DNA from: Corynebacterium accolens
GTDB taxonomy: Bacteria > Actinomycetota > Actinomycetes > Mycobacteriales > Mycobacteriaceae
Direction: 5' to 3'
DNA length: 64,000 nucleotides
Assembly (NCBI RefSeq): GCF_023520795.1
Contig: NZ_CP046605.1
Coordinates: 2,401,438 to 2,465,437 of the forward strand
Made by a program: the position numbers and the translations under genes. Positions 47,601-56,462 of the stretch are shown in pieces. A model generated the notes under the pieces. It did no database searches and was not told the origin of the DNA. It saw only the letters and a list, made by a program, of their open reading frames with translations. Each line of letters begins with the position of its first letter. Within the stretch, counting starts at the first letter, position 1.

Positions 47601-48105
47601 GCTGACGACGTGGGTGATGTCCCTGCTCAGCGATGTAGAAAAGACCAGTTCGGTTACTGAAACCGTGCAGGGCTCCACGATGATCCCGGAAACCCCGCCG
47701 GTGCACCTCAAGGAATCATCCGCCATCACGGTGCCAGACGGCGAGGATAATGAGCAGCTTATCGATGGCAAGACGATCACCACCTGGTCCACGAAGGAAT
47801 CCGGTTCCGGCGCCTTGGTCACCCTGGATAACCCGGCCCACCTTTCTGTCATGACCGTGACCCACACCAGGTCCAATGGCGCGCACTACGAAATCTATGG
47901 CGTTAATAAAGACGATTTCGATCCCAAGCACCCGCAGCTGAGTTCCCTTCCCAAATTGGCGGAAGGAAAGTTCAAGCACTTAAACGAGGAGCTGGAGCTC
48001 AAAGAAACGCCCCAACAATTCGATGCCGCGCTCATAGTGATCACGGAACTGCCTAAGTCAAAAGAGGTTACACTGGGGGAGGTCCAGCTTGTAGGCCATC
48101 CTTAA
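44668..48105 (+). CDS. murJ: Lipid II flippase MurJ with C-terminal pseudokinase-like domain
   Basis: 1145 residues, about twice a simple MurJ. A disordered N-terminus (1-85) precedes the 14-helix MviN core (about 90-610; RITGFLRQMLIGATLG at its start). Residues about 665-870 resemble the pseudokinase of mycobacterial MviN, which binds FhaA when phosphorylated. A helix-rich acidic linker, a membrane helix (about 957-985) and a C-terminal beta-rich external domain (F5/8-like, DGKTITTWSTKESG) follow. It exports the peptidoglycan precursor lipid II. In most relatives sigM follows directly; here about 6 kb intervene. Confidence 0.9.
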   Translation: MTEKDGRQAHHAEKAPAGAVDPTDTAPNAKENRVPVTAGARGRIVRASPPAPVPEKRPTPSVQNTTVPPEEDKSALTGRNAEIEASNQDVIRATGTMAIATLLSRITGFLRQMLIGATLGATVGTAFSSANQIPNLVTEIVLGAVLTSLVVPVLVRAEKEDSDRGETFVRRLFTLAFSILGIVTILSVIFAPFLTRMMLPEDSKANAVQATSLAFLLLPQILFYGLFALFQAVLNTKNIFGPGAWAPVVNNIISISVLLAYRFLPGRLDPHDPTPVADPHIMLLGLGTTTAVIVQCLILVPYLKKAGINLRPKWGLDARIKQFGGMALAIITYVAISQLGYVVTSRVAAYADAGAPLVYQNAWLMLQVPYGVIGVTLLTAIMPRLSRNAADGDVDAVVRDLTLGTKLTFIALIPIVIFMTGFGVPIARALFQYGAYGADSAEQLGLTISFSAFTLIPYALVLLHLRVFYAREEAWTPTFIIAGITLTKIVLTLLAPLMTSNPDRVVILLGTANGFGFVSGAVIGGFLLKRKLGSLGGKAVTQTVLWSSGAGAVGLVVSWALYWLMQLVLPAQLPSIVSLVKVVVLGIVFVIITGIVLSKSSLPEVQNLARALQRIPGMSRFITVDNSKAIEVEEPDLQEIQPVYTQDSFNATLVPPPMSAGIVRGPRLVPGAPVSDGRFRLLQDHGAVSGARFWQAREQATGRLVALTFVDTNTQAPIAPSTPTVSARRSAEISRNTRRLAELNLETMADNIEILSYRTGCLVVADWFEGTSLKQVAEADNLDPNSVARATAPLFADAATAHDAGLILGVEHRDRFRVSTSGIVKVAFPAVLDGTSAESDREALSSALSMLVESTEPSPKKLRDISDDANLTADEAAERLEEARLAFDAADAENREEKLEELQEAEGLTSAGIAKRLREFAPEEQEEKTEALPVVVEDEPTQEEDPKQEPGFGGRGYSGSGVVVIGIFATIFVVGMAALTTWVMSLLSDVEKTSSVTETVQGSTMIPETPPVHLKESSAITVPDGEDNEQLIDGKTITTWSTKESGSGALVTLDNPAHLSVMTVTHTRSNGAHYEIYGVNKDDFDPKHPQLSSLPKLAEGKFKHLNEELELKETPQQFDAALIVITELPKSKEVTLGEVQLVGHP

Positions 48106-48148
48106 TGTCGAGGTCAGCGGGCTGGAAAAAGAATTTTTACTTCAAGGC

Positions 48149-48197
48149 TTGACTAAATTTCCCAATCGGGTATCGTAGTTGGTGTTACATCACCAAC
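48149..48197 (+). promoter_or_regulatory. yceI promoter with a perfect inverted repeat at the start site
   Basis: TTGACT (48149-48154), 16 bases, TATCGT (48171-48176). Just downstream is GTTGGTG TTACAT CACCAAC (48178-48197), a perfect 7-base inverted repeat covering the likely transcription start. It is either an operator for a repressor or a 5' hairpin protecting the mRNA; the gene start with its own TAGGAGAA is 20 bases on. Confidence 0.65.
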
Positions 48198-48216
48198 AAC
48201 GTTAGGAGAAACAATC

Positions 48217-48750
48217 ATGTCCCTCGCAGCAGGTACCTACACCATCGACAAAGAGCACACCGTTATCGGCTTCGTTACCAAGCACGCTATGGTTACCAAG
48301 GTGCGCGGCAACTTCGGTGAGTTCGAAGGCACCATCAACGTCGCCGAGAACATCGCTGACTCCACCGCAGAGGCCACCATCAAGGCTGCTTCCATCTCCA
48401 CCGGCAACGAGGACCGCGACGGCCACGTAAAGAACGAAGACTTCTTCAACGTGGAGGAGTACCCAGAGCTTTCCTTCACCACCACCAACGTCAACGTTGA
48501 TGAGGACGGCAACGGCACCGTCACCGGTGACCTCACCATCAAGGGCACCACCAAGTCCGTCGACCTCAAGGTTGAAGAGGTCGCTACCGCTGAGGACCCA
48601 TTCGGCAACTTCCGCCTGGGCTTCGAGGCGCAGACCAAGATCAACCGCAAGGACTTCGGCATCGACTTCAACGCTCCGCTCAAGACCGGCGGCGTCCTTG
48701 TTTCTGAAGACATCAAGATCGAGCTCGAGGTTTCTGCCATCAAGCAGTAA
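48217..48750 (+). CDS. YceI family lipid-binding protein
   Basis: 177 residues, a complete YceI beta barrel: TYTIDKEHTVIGFVTKHAM at the start, RDGHVKNEDFFNVEEYPELSFTTT and FGIDFNAPLKTGGVLVSEDI. Relatives bind polyisoprenoids or other amphiphiles. There is no signal peptide, so it is cytoplasmic. Codon choice is strongly biased to C-ending codons (GGC, AAC, TTC, ACC), suggesting high expression. Strong promoter and ribosome-binding site. Confidence 0.88.
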   Translation: MSLAAGTYTIDKEHTVIGFVTKHAMVTKVRGNFGEFEGTINVAENIADSTAEATIKAASISTGNEDRDGHVKNEDFFNVEEYPELSFTTTNVNVDEDGNGTVTGDLTIKGTTKSVDLKVEEVATAEDPFGNFRLGFEAQTKINRKDFGIDFNAPLKTGGVLVSEDIKIELEVSAIKQ

Positions 48751-48801
48751 TCGCACTTCTTTGAAAACCTTGGGCTCTCACAGCCTTTTGGTTACCAACC
48801 A

Positions 48802-48842
48802 CTAAAGCCCGCGCCGCGTACCCGCCCGGCCGCGGGCTTTAG
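48802..48842. terminator. Bidirectional terminator between yceI and galE
   Basis: Perfect 12-base stem CTAAAGCCCGCG / CGCGGGCTTTAG around a GC-rich 17-base loop. It serves both convergent genes. Confidence 0.75.
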
Positions 48843-48913
48843 TCGTTTTCCATGGACCTTGAGTTCAGAGGGTCGAGGCGAATGCCGAAACAGAACGACG
48901 TTGACGGCATCCA

Positions 48914-49948
48914 TCATGCTTCCCCGGCGTCCATTGCGGTGGACCGTTCGCAAATTAGTACAGACGGGAGTTTTTCTGCCCACTCTAGTGATTCTCTAAC
49001 CCCGTCTGCGATGCTCAACTCGGCTTGCCAACTGAGGAGCTGTTCGGCCTTGTCGGTCAAAGTCGCACAACCCACGACATCACCGAGCCGCGGAGGAGCT
49101 GTCTGCACATTCAGGGGCTTCCCGGTCGCTTGCCCGAACGCGTCGGCGAGTTCGAACACCGTTGTTCCCGTTCCGGTTCCGAGATTAATGATATCGAAAC
49201 CATCGATCTCGGATCTCGAGATGACCTCGTCGAAGTTCTGAAGCGCCGCCACGTGGGCCCGGGCGAGGTCCCAGACATGCACATAGTCACGAAGTCCGGA
49301 ACCGTCGCGCGTGGGCCAATCGACACCCGTCACCGTGAATACCCCTCCGCTTCGATACGCCTCGATCATCTTGCCGAGGGCGTGCGTCGGATGTGGATCC
49401 TGGAGGCCACTACGCATACTAGGGTCTGCGCCGATCGGATTGAAATAGCGCAACGCGATCGCGTTCATCGCACCGGTGGCAGCGAAATCGCGCAGCACGC
49501 GCTCCAACATCCATTTGGATGCCGAGTAGGGACTCTGAGGGGCGACTGCTCCGGTCTCGTCGACCATGTAGTCATCACCAACTTCGTACATGGATGCGGT
49601 CGAGCTAAGAATGAAGCGGCGGACTCCGAGACCGGATAGCTCACGCAAAAGCGTCAGTGACTTGGCGACGTTGTTCTCATAGTAGTCGAGTGGCGCGGAC
49701 ACAGATTCAGGAACGACGATTTTCGCCGCACAGTGGATGACGGAATCGATATCTGGATGTTCAGACAGGATGTTCTGCACTACGCAGGTGTCCGCGATAT
49801 CGCCTTCGTAGTTTGCATACGGCCGTGAGAACTCTTTGAGCCCCTTGCTGTAGTCATCCAAGATGACGGGCGTTATGCCATTGTCCTGGCAACATGCCGC
49901 AATGGTCGATCCAATGTATCCTGCTCCACCGGTGATGAGAACCTTCAT
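48914..49948 (-). CDS. galE: UDP-glucose 4-epimerase
   Basis: 344 residues, extended short-chain dehydrogenase: NAD site ITGGAGYIGSTIA, active-site SSTASMY and YSASK (Tyr and Lys), and RYFNPIGAD. Converts UDP-glucose to UDP-galactose for galactan and other envelope sugars. The last ~20 residues look unrelated to the family. Sequence style is somewhat unlike its neighbours, and it sits between yceI and a decayed gene in a stretch absent from the usual murJ-sigM order, which suggests acquisition. Confidence 0.85.
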   Translation of the reverse strand: MKVLITGGAGYIGSTIAACCQDNGITPVILDDYSKGLKEFSRPYANYEGDIADTCVVQNILSEHPDIDSVIHCAAKIVVPESVSAPLDYYENNVAKSLTLLRELSGLGVRRFILSSTASMYEVGDDYMVDETGAVAPQSPYSASKWMLERVLRDFAATGAMNAIALRYFNPIGADPSMRSGLQDPHPTHALGKMIEAYRSGGVFTVTGVDWPTRDGSGLRDYVHVWDLARAHVAALQNFDEVISRSEIDGFDIINLGTGTGTTVFELADAFGQATGKPLNVQTAPPRLGDVVGCATLTDKAEQLLSWQAELSIADGVRESLEWAEKLPSVLICERSTAMDAGEA

Positions 49949-50318
49949 GCATTATCCTTCAGTCGAATGCCGCGACCTTTAGCCGCGCTCGACAAGAGTA
50001 TATCTGGTCGCGTCTTCTAGAGTTGTGTCTCAGCATATTTTCCTGTCAGGCAAGTGGGTCAGCAGGTCCACGCGGCAGGCTCTCGTAACCGAGCAGGAGT
50101 CCTAGAGACTCGGCCCGTCGACGCCCGGGTCCATTCTCGGAGAACTGGTCGGTCCAGAAGCCCGACCGGTGCCACTGCTGCGGGACTGGCCCGCCTTCGC
50201 CGCCCGGAGCTGCTCAGTGATCGAGTACCCGAAGATGGAATCGGTCGCCGATCCCGAGGGATCGGTGTGGGAGGAAGGTCAATGCGCTGTATCTGGCGGA
50301 GACGTCGCCGGGTGATTC
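49949..50318. other. Spacer between galE and the decayed gene
   Basis: Includes the galE promoter zone (AT-rich 49949-50045) followed by GC-rich sequence without a convincing gene; several overlapping frames are open but none has recognisable content. It may be the upstream part of the decayed gene. Confidence 0.4.
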
Positions 50319-51357
50319 GTGGACCGGTCACGACCGGTCCACGACAGTCGATGCTACCGATGCTGCTGGTTCCGGGGCCGGCGAGAGTCGGTGGAGTACG
50401 CGCGGGATCTCCTGGTCGCGGCGTGCAGCCGGGAGCGGGCAGATGTGACCCCGCACGCGGTGTGGGGCAAGAACTGGGATCGGTGGTTGATGGATCGACT
50501 GTCGACGGATCTTACGGTGGATGTTCACCCGTTCGCCGGCACACCGATGGCCGAGGCGATGGAGCACCGGGGTCAGTTGCGGGAAGCACGGCTGGACGCC
50601 TACGCCGCCCGGCAGGCCGCTGGTTCAGGTGGCGGCACCGCGGCCGGACGCGCAGCGTCCGCTGCGGGAGGTCGACGACCACCTGCTGCGTCTGGCCGGT
50701 GAGTCCTGAGGTCTGCAGTTGAAGGTCAAGCAGGCCAGTGAGCCGCTGGAGCAGGAGGCCACCGCGCTGCGGAAGGTCGAGCAGGACGCCGAAAAACTCA
50801 CGGCCGCCCAGGAGCAGGCCGATCGGTGTGCCGGACTGCTCCAGGTCGCAGAGGCGCAGTCCCGGGATGCGGAGCAGGCTGCCGGCAGCGGGATCGGGTG
50901 GCTCAAGGGTGCCGGGAGGAAGAAGGCCGAGCAGCATGACCTGCACACCGCACAGCGGAAAGTCACCCAGGCGCGGCAGCAGACCGCGGTGGCACAGCAG
51001 GACGTGGAGCAGGCAGCCCGATAGCTGACAGTGGCGCAGCATCAGGCGGAGCCACTGCAGCTGTCTCCGCAGCAACGGCAGTCGTGTCAGGAGCAGTTGG
51101 CGTTGTATCGGCGTCTTGAAGACGCCGATGAGGTTCACTGGGAGATACTGGACCGTGAGCGCGAGCAAGCTCAGACGGTTGCCGCCGCTGCAGTTGGGAA
51201 AGATCTCCCAGCGGCAGAGGACATCGAGGTGGTGTTCGCTGAGTACACCTCACAGAGGCCGGTGGATTTGATGTATGAATCTGCGCCGACGCAAATATAC
51301 GGGCAGATCTTGATTGTCCAAGCACGAACACTGGTTTCCCCTAAGAATCACCGATAG
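50319..51357 (+). pseudogene. Decayed gene with coiled-coil C-terminus, possibly mobilisation-related
   Basis: Three consecutive fragments read as one protein broken by a frameshift near 50605-50645 and in-frame stops at 50707-50709 (TGA) and 51022-51024 (TAG). The first part has VEYARDLLVAACSRERADVT and HPFAGTPMAEAMEH; then LREVDDHLLRLAGES; then a long Gln/Ala/Glu-rich coiled coil up to the 51357 stop. Base composition is visibly richer in GC than neighbours. It may derive from a plasmid relaxase or mobilisation protein, but I cannot confirm that. Confidence 0.55.
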
Positions 51358-51388
51358 AATTGCCGGGACGAGGCGCAAGGAGAACACC

Positions 51389-51742
51389 ATGAAAACGGCC
51401 ACTACTTCACGGGGTATCACCTACGCATCGCTGGGGATATTAGCGGTCTCCTCGTCCCTGTGGGCTATGTACATGCAAGACAATGCATTTGCGATTATTG
51501 GCCTGCTTTGTGGAACGGCGGTCACCGCGTGGCAGATTCATCACTATAAGGCGACGATTCCACTTGCCGTTGATTTCATTGCGATAGCCGCGGGGATTGT
51601 GTCAGCTGTGGGCTTTGCGCTCCGGGAGAGCCTTTCAAGTTCCGCAATGGCATCGTTTAGCTATGCCACGGCTGGCGCATTGATCGTATACCTTATTTTC
51701 GCCGCTATCGCGATTATCAAATCTCGGGAAAGTGAGAGCTGA
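51389..51742 (+). CDS. Small membrane protein, unknown function
   Basis: 117 residues with four likely membrane helices (about 8-27, 33-48, 55-77, 86-108). The ATG at 51389 has AAGGAG 6 bases upstream; a longer open frame to 51314 overlaps the decayed gene. No family recognised. Confidence 0.6.
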   Translation: MKTATTSRGITYASLGILAVSSSLWAMYMQDNAFAIIGLLCGTAVTAWQIHHYKATIPLAVDFIAIAAGIVSAVGFALRESLSSSAMASFSYATAGALIVYLIFAAIAIIKSRESES

Positions 51743-51826
51743 GCCCGGCAGCACAACACTCCATTTATCGATTTCAAATACAATTTCTCGTTAAATCTCC
51801 CACTGCGGTAACTATAGTTTCTAACT

Positions 51827-54346
51827 ATGACGACACAACGCGATAAATCCCAGCACGAGCTGCTCCAAGAGCGCGCCGCAGCAGTAGACCTGCGGGCATA
51901 CCACCTGCACCTAGACTTATCTCAGGTGAAGGAAAGCCCCACGTTCAGCGCCACGAGCCGCATCGAGCTCACCACCACCGAGCCCGAACTTTTCCTGGAC
52001 TATCTGGGAGAATCGGTAAAGCAGGTAACTGTTAACGGTCAGGCACAGGACGTCGATTTTGATGGCAGCCTTATCCGCCTCCACGGGCTACCGGTAGGGG
52101 AGGAGCTGACGATTGAGGTCAGTGGCACCTCGCGCTACTCGCGCACGGGCCAGGGTTTGCACCGCATGCACGACCAGGCCGATGACGCGACCTATCTGTA
52201 CTCACACCTCGAGCCTTCCGATGCCCGCCGCATCTTCCCTTGCTTTGAGCAACCCGACCTCAAGGCGCCGTTCCACGTCACCATGACCGCGCCGAAGGAC
52301 TGGCAGATCCTCTCCAACCAGCCGGAGACCGAGCGCGAGGAGCACGGGGACAATGCTACGGTTCGCTTTGCGCCCACCCCGCCGCTTTCTACATACCTCA
52401 CCTCTTTTGCCGCTGGGCCATATAAGTATCAGGAGCGCACCTGGACTTCGCCGGATGGCGAGCACTCCGCGCAGCTGCGCGCCTTTGCCCGCGCCTCCAT
52501 GTTTGAATACTTGGACGAGGAAATCCTGGAGCTTACCGCGCAGGGCATGGACTATTTCCACGAGAACTTCGGCTTTGCCTACCCTTGGGGCAAGTACGAT
52601 TCCATCTTCGTGCCGGAATATAACCTCGGCGCCATGGAGAACCCGGGCCTGGTGACCTTCACGGAAAGCTATATCTTCCGGTCAAAGGCCACGCGCAGCC
52701 AGAAGGCCGCCCGCGCAAATACCATTTTGCACGAGATGTCCCACATGTGGTTCGGCGATCTTGTCACCCCGCAGTGGTGGGATGATCTCTGGCTCAAAGA
52801 ATCCTTCGCGGAGTTCATGGGCGCCGATGCCTCCGTGCACGCCACCGCCTACGAAGAGGCGTGGGTCAACTTCGCCGGCGAGCGTAAAAACTGGGCCTAC
52901 CTGCAGGATCAGCTTCCCACCACGCACCCCATCAAGGCCGATATCCCAGACGTCGATGCCGCACGCCAGAACTTCGATGGCATTACCTATGCCAAGGGCG
53001 CGGCCGTGCTCAAGCAGCTCGTGCACTATGTGGGCCGCGATAATTTTTACGCGGGCGCGCGGGATTACTTCCAAGAGCATGCCTTCGCCGCGGCCACCTT
53101 CGATGACCTGCTCACGGCCCTGAAAAAGCACACTGACCGCGACCTCGATTCCTGGTCAAAGGCGTGGCTGCGCACCTGGGGTCCGGATACACTTACCCCG
53201 GAGCTGCACACGGAGGGCGAGAAGATCACCGAGCTTGCGGTGAGCGCCGAGGCCGAGGATACGACCCGGCCACACCGCCTGAGCGTGGCGCTTTTTGATG
53301 CCTCCTTGAACAAGTACCGCGAGTTCGACATCGACCTTCCCGCCGGCGGCCACCGCACCATCGTGGATGAGGCGGCGGGGGAGAAGGCCCCGGCATTGCT
53401 GCTGCTTAACGATGCCGACCACACCTACACCAAGGTCCGCTTCGACGACGTTTCGCTTGCCACCATTAGCGATCACCTCTCCGAGGTCCAGGATGGGCTC
53501 AGCCGCGCGGTCATCTGGACCTCGTTGTGGAACCTCACCAGGGACGGGGAGTGGAATGCGGAGGAGTACGTGGGGGTCGTCGCCAAGCACGCGCCCGCAG
53601 AGACCAATGCCACGCTGCTGACCACCGCCTACGGCAATGCGCACTTTGCCATCCAGCACTATGTGGCCGAAGACCGCCGCGAGCAGGTGCGCACCGAGTT
53701 CGCCGATGCGCTGTGGGAACAGCTCGGTGCCGCGGATCCGGGCTCGGATGCGCAGCTCATTCTGGCCCGCACCGCCATTGCCGCACTGGCCGCAACGCCG
53801 GAGGCCTCCGGTACCGAGCGCCTGCGGGACCTGCTCGCCGGCACGGTGGAGGGCCTGCGCCTCGATCCGCAGATTCGCTGGTCCATCCTGCGCGCCCTGG
53901 CCGCCCGCGACGGCGTCGCATTGGATGAGCTGGAGGCAGAAAAGCAGCGCGATAATACGCTGACCGGCGCGGCCGAATTCTTGGGCGCTAGCCACGCCTT
54001 CCCCACGCCGGAGACCAAGCGGGCCGCCTTCGATAGCGCGCTAACGCCAGGGGAGTACTCCAATGCGGAAGTCGATGCCCTACTGGCCGGCTTTAATGCC
54101 CCGCGCTCGGCAAAGCTACAAGAAGAATTCGCCGAAGAGTTCTTCCGCCGCGTCGAAGACATCTGGGATAACCACCCCATCGAGATCGCCAACCGGCTGA
54201 TCCGCGGCCTCTACCCGGAATCTTCCATGGCGGAGTCCGCTACCACGGATCTCCTGCACAAGGATTTGCCGGGTGCGCTGCGCCGCGTGCTTCTGGAGTG
54301 CCGCGACCACCTGCGCCGCACCCTGCGCGTGCGCGCCCAGCAGTAG
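51827..54346 (+). CDS. pepN: Aminopeptidase N (M1 family)
   Basis: 839 residues. The exopeptidase motif GAMEN (268-272) and zinc site HEMSH (302-306) with third ligand Glu325 (KESFAEF) are intact; the C-terminal ERAP1-like helical domain follows. Removes N-terminal residues from peptides in the cytoplasm. TATAGT (51813-51818) lies 8 bases before the ATG. No signal peptide. Confidence 0.93.
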   Translation: MTTQRDKSQHELLQERAAAVDLRAYHLHLDLSQVKESPTFSATSRIELTTTEPELFLDYLGESVKQVTVNGQAQDVDFDGSLIRLHGLPVGEELTIEVSGTSRYSRTGQGLHRMHDQADDATYLYSHLEPSDARRIFPCFEQPDLKAPFHVTMTAPKDWQILSNQPETEREEHGDNATVRFAPTPPLSTYLTSFAAGPYKYQERTWTSPDGEHSAQLRAFARASMFEYLDEEILELTAQGMDYFHENFGFAYPWGKYDSIFVPEYNLGAMENPGLVTFTESYIFRSKATRSQKAARANTILHEMSHMWFGDLVTPQWWDDLWLKESFAEFMGADASVHATAYEEAWVNFAGERKNWAYLQDQLPTTHPIKADIPDVDAARQNFDGITYAKGAAVLKQLVHYVGRDNFYAGARDYFQEHAFAAATFDDLLTALKKHTDRDLDSWSKAWLRTWGPDTLTPELHTEGEKITELAVSAEAEDTTRPHRLSVALFDASLNKYREFDIDLPAGGHRTIVDEAAGEKAPALLLLNDADHTYTKVRFDDVSLATISDHLSEVQDGLSRAVIWTSLWNLTRDGEWNAEEYVGVVAKHAPAETNATLLTTAYGNAHFAIQHYVAEDRREQVRTEFADALWEQLGAADPGSDAQLILARTAIAALAATPEASGTERLRDLLAGTVEGLRLDPQIRWSILRALAARDGVALDELEAEKQRDNTLTGAAEFLGASHAFPTPETKRAAFDSALTPGEYSNAEVDALLAGFNAPRSAKLQEEFAEEFFRRVEDIWDNHPIEIANRLIRGLYPESSMAESATTDLLHKDLPGALRRVLLECRDHLRRTLRVRAQQ

Positions 54347-54440
54347 GCGGGTCAATAGACTGTACCGCCGCCGGCTCGCGCCGGAGTTCTCCTCGGGTCA
54401 CAATTGCTTTAACACTTGTTGATCCGGGGGGAATCTACAG

Positions 54441-54989
54441 ATGCCATTAAGTCCTGACCACAGCGACGAAGAATTAGTTGATGCTTTTATCGAGGGGGAT
54501 AATAAAGCCTTTTCCGCCATCGTGGAACGCCACCGCAAGCGGCTGACCACCGTGGCGCGGCGTTATACAAGGAATGAGTACGACGCGCAGGATGTCGTGC
54601 AAGAAGCCTTCCTGCGCGCCAGCTGCAATCTCCATAACTACCGGCGGGAATCGGCCTTAAGCACGTGGCTGCACCGCCTGGTGAAAAACACCGGCTACGA
54701 CTATTTAAATCACCGGGCTAATAGGGAAAACGCCTCGCTCGATAGCGATGATTTTGCCGATGATCGCAATCCACTGCTGGCGCATAACCCATCTGAAAAC
54801 CTTGCCGAGCAGCTCGTCGTCCGCGAGGCTATGGAGCTTTTAAGGCAAGACCAGCGCGAAGCACTCATGCTTACCGATGTCGCCGGGTTCCGCGTCAACG
54901 AAGTTGCCACCGCCCAAGGCGTAAAGCCCGGCACCGTTAAATCTCGCCGCGCACGCGCGCGGGAGGTCTTGCGCGAAGCCATCGGTTAA
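54441..54989 (+). CDS. sigM: ECF RNA polymerase sigma factor SigM
   Basis: 182 residues: region 2 (EEYDAQDVVQEAFLRA-like, YDAQDVVQEAFL) and region 4 (LTDVAGFRVNEVATAQGVKPGTVKSRRARAREVL). Its place before trxB-trxA-cwlM matches SigM of corynebacteria and mycobacteria, which responds to oxidative and disulfide stress and drives thioredoxin genes. The ATG has GGGGGGAA upstream. The anti-sigma factor gene that normally follows is missing: only 132 bases separate sigM from trxB. Confidence 0.9.
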   Translation: MPLSPDHSDEELVDAFIEGDNKAFSAIVERHRKRLTTVARRYTRNEYDAQDVVQEAFLRASCNLHNYRRESALSTWLHRLVKNTGYDYLNHRANRENASLDSDDFADDRNPLLAHNPSENLAEQLVVREAMELLRQDQREALMLTDVAGFRVNEVATAQGVKPGTVKSRRARAREVLREAIG

Positions 54990-55121
54990 CTACATCTCGA
55001 TATCGCATCATTCTTGCATCAATTTCGCAGCCGCTAGCCTTTACAATATGAACGATTCGCAATCTGGCGGGTAGACTCTTGACGTTACGCAAAATGACAC
55101 TGTGATTTTAGGGAGTTAGCA

Positions 55122-56048
55122 ATGACCGTCCACGATGTTGCCATCGTAGGTTCCGGACCTGCCGGTTATACCGCCGCGCTTTATGCCGCTCGTGCTGAAC
55201 TCAGCCCCATTGTATTTGAGGGATTTGAATACGGTGGCGAATTAATGAACACCACCGAGGTAGAGAACTACCCGGGCTTCCAAAAGGGCATCATGGGCCC
55301 AGAGCTCATGGAAGAAATGCGCGCACAGTCAATCCGCTTTGGCGCGGATCTGCGCATGGAAGTCGTCGACTCCGTTGAGTTGGAGGGCGATATTAAAAAG
55401 CTCCACGTGGGCGATGAGGTATTTGAAGCCCGCACGGTAATCCTCGCCACCGGCGCCGCACCGCGCCACCTTGGCATTCCCGGCGAGGAAGAGCTCTCCG
55501 GCCGCGGTGTTTCCACCTGCGCTACGTGCGATGGCTTCTTCTTCAAGGGACACAATATCGCCGTCATCGGCGGCGGCGATTCCGCCATGGAGGAAGCTAC
55601 CTTCCTGACCAAGTTCGCGGAGTCTGTCACCATTGTCAACCGCTCCGAAAACTTCCGCGCATCTAAGATCATGTTGGACCGCGCCCAGGAGAACGAGCAG
55701 ATTAAGTGGGAAACCAATAAGGTTGTCGAGCGCGTGCTTGAAGATGACGGCAAGGTCGGCGGCCTAGAGCTCAAGGACGTTGAGACTGGGGAAACCTCCA
55801 CCTTGGATGTCACCGCCATGTTCGTTGCCATTGGCCACGATCCGCGCTCGTCCTTCCTCAACGGCCAGGTAAAGCTAAACGATAACGGCTACGTTGAGGT
55901 TGATCAGCCCTCCACTAAGACCTCCCTGCCTGGCGTTTTCGCTTGCGGTGACTTGGTAGATGATCACTATCAGCAGGCCATCACCGCCGCAGGATCTGGC
56001 TGCCGCGCTGCCATGGATGCGGAACAATTCTTGGCTGCAAACCGTTAG
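55122..56048 (+). CDS. trxB: Thioredoxin reductase
   Basis: 308 residues: FAD site [17 protein letters not shown], redox pair Cys133/Cys136 ([10 protein letters not shown]), NADPH site [15 protein letters not shown], and the end motif [10 protein letters not shown]. Reduces thioredoxin with NADPH. Promoter-like TTGACG lies about 55079. Followed by trxA after 7 bases. Confidence 0.95.
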   Translation: MTVHDVAIVGSGPAGYTAALYAARAELSPIVFEGFEYGGELMNTTEVENYPGFQKGIMGPELMEEMRAQSIRFGADLRMEVVDSVELEGDIKKLHVGDEVFEARTVILATGAAPRHLGIPGEEELSGRGVSTCATCDGFFFKGHNIAVIGGGDSAMEEATFLTKFAESVTIVNRSENFRASKIMLDRAQENEQIKWETNKVVERVLEDDGKVGGLELKDVETGETSTLDVTAMFVAIGHDPRSSFLNGQVKLNDNGYVEVDQPSTKTSLPGVFACGDLVDDHYQQAITAAGSGCRAAMDAEQFLAANR

Positions 56049-56055
56049 ATCCAGT

Positions 56056-56379
56056 ATGAGTAACGTCAAAAAGGTAACCACTGAAACATTCCGTTTTGAT
56101 GTCATCGAGTCGGATAAACCCGTCGTCGTAGACTTCTGGGCGGAATGGTGCGGGCCATGCAAGAAGCTGTCTCCGATCTTGGAAGAGGTCGCAGATGAGC
56201 TCGACGGTGAGGTCACCATCGCCAAGGTCAACGTCGATGAAGAACGAAACCTCGGTGCCATGTTCCAAATCATGTCCATCCCAAATGTATTGATTTTCAA
56301 CAATGGCGAGAAGGTCGATGAGTTCGTTGGCCTGCGTTCTAAAGATGACATCGTGGCGCAAGTGAAAAAGCAGTTATAG
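56056..56379 (+). CDS. trxA: Thioredoxin
   Basis: 107 residues with the active site WCGPC (Cys32, Cys35) and cis-proline in SIPNVLIF. Partner of TrxB encoded 7 bases upstream. The start at 56056 is set by homology; the frame extends upstream inside trxB. Confidence 0.95.
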   Translation: MSNVKKVTTETFRFDVIESDKPVVVDFWAEWCGPCKKLSPILEEVADELDGEVTIAKVNVDEERNLGAMFQIMSIPNVLIFNNGEKVDEFVGLRSKDDIVAQVKKQL

Positions 56380-56462
56380 CTGTTAATCTTGTTACTAAAG
56401 TTAACGAGTAGGAAATCTGCCATGCGGTCCAAAGTCCTAGGGCCGTGGAAGGGGTGAAAGGC

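Noticed and set aside
54371-54384. CCGGC TCGC GCCGG hairpin after pepN as a terminator
   Set aside because: Short stem and no T run on either side.
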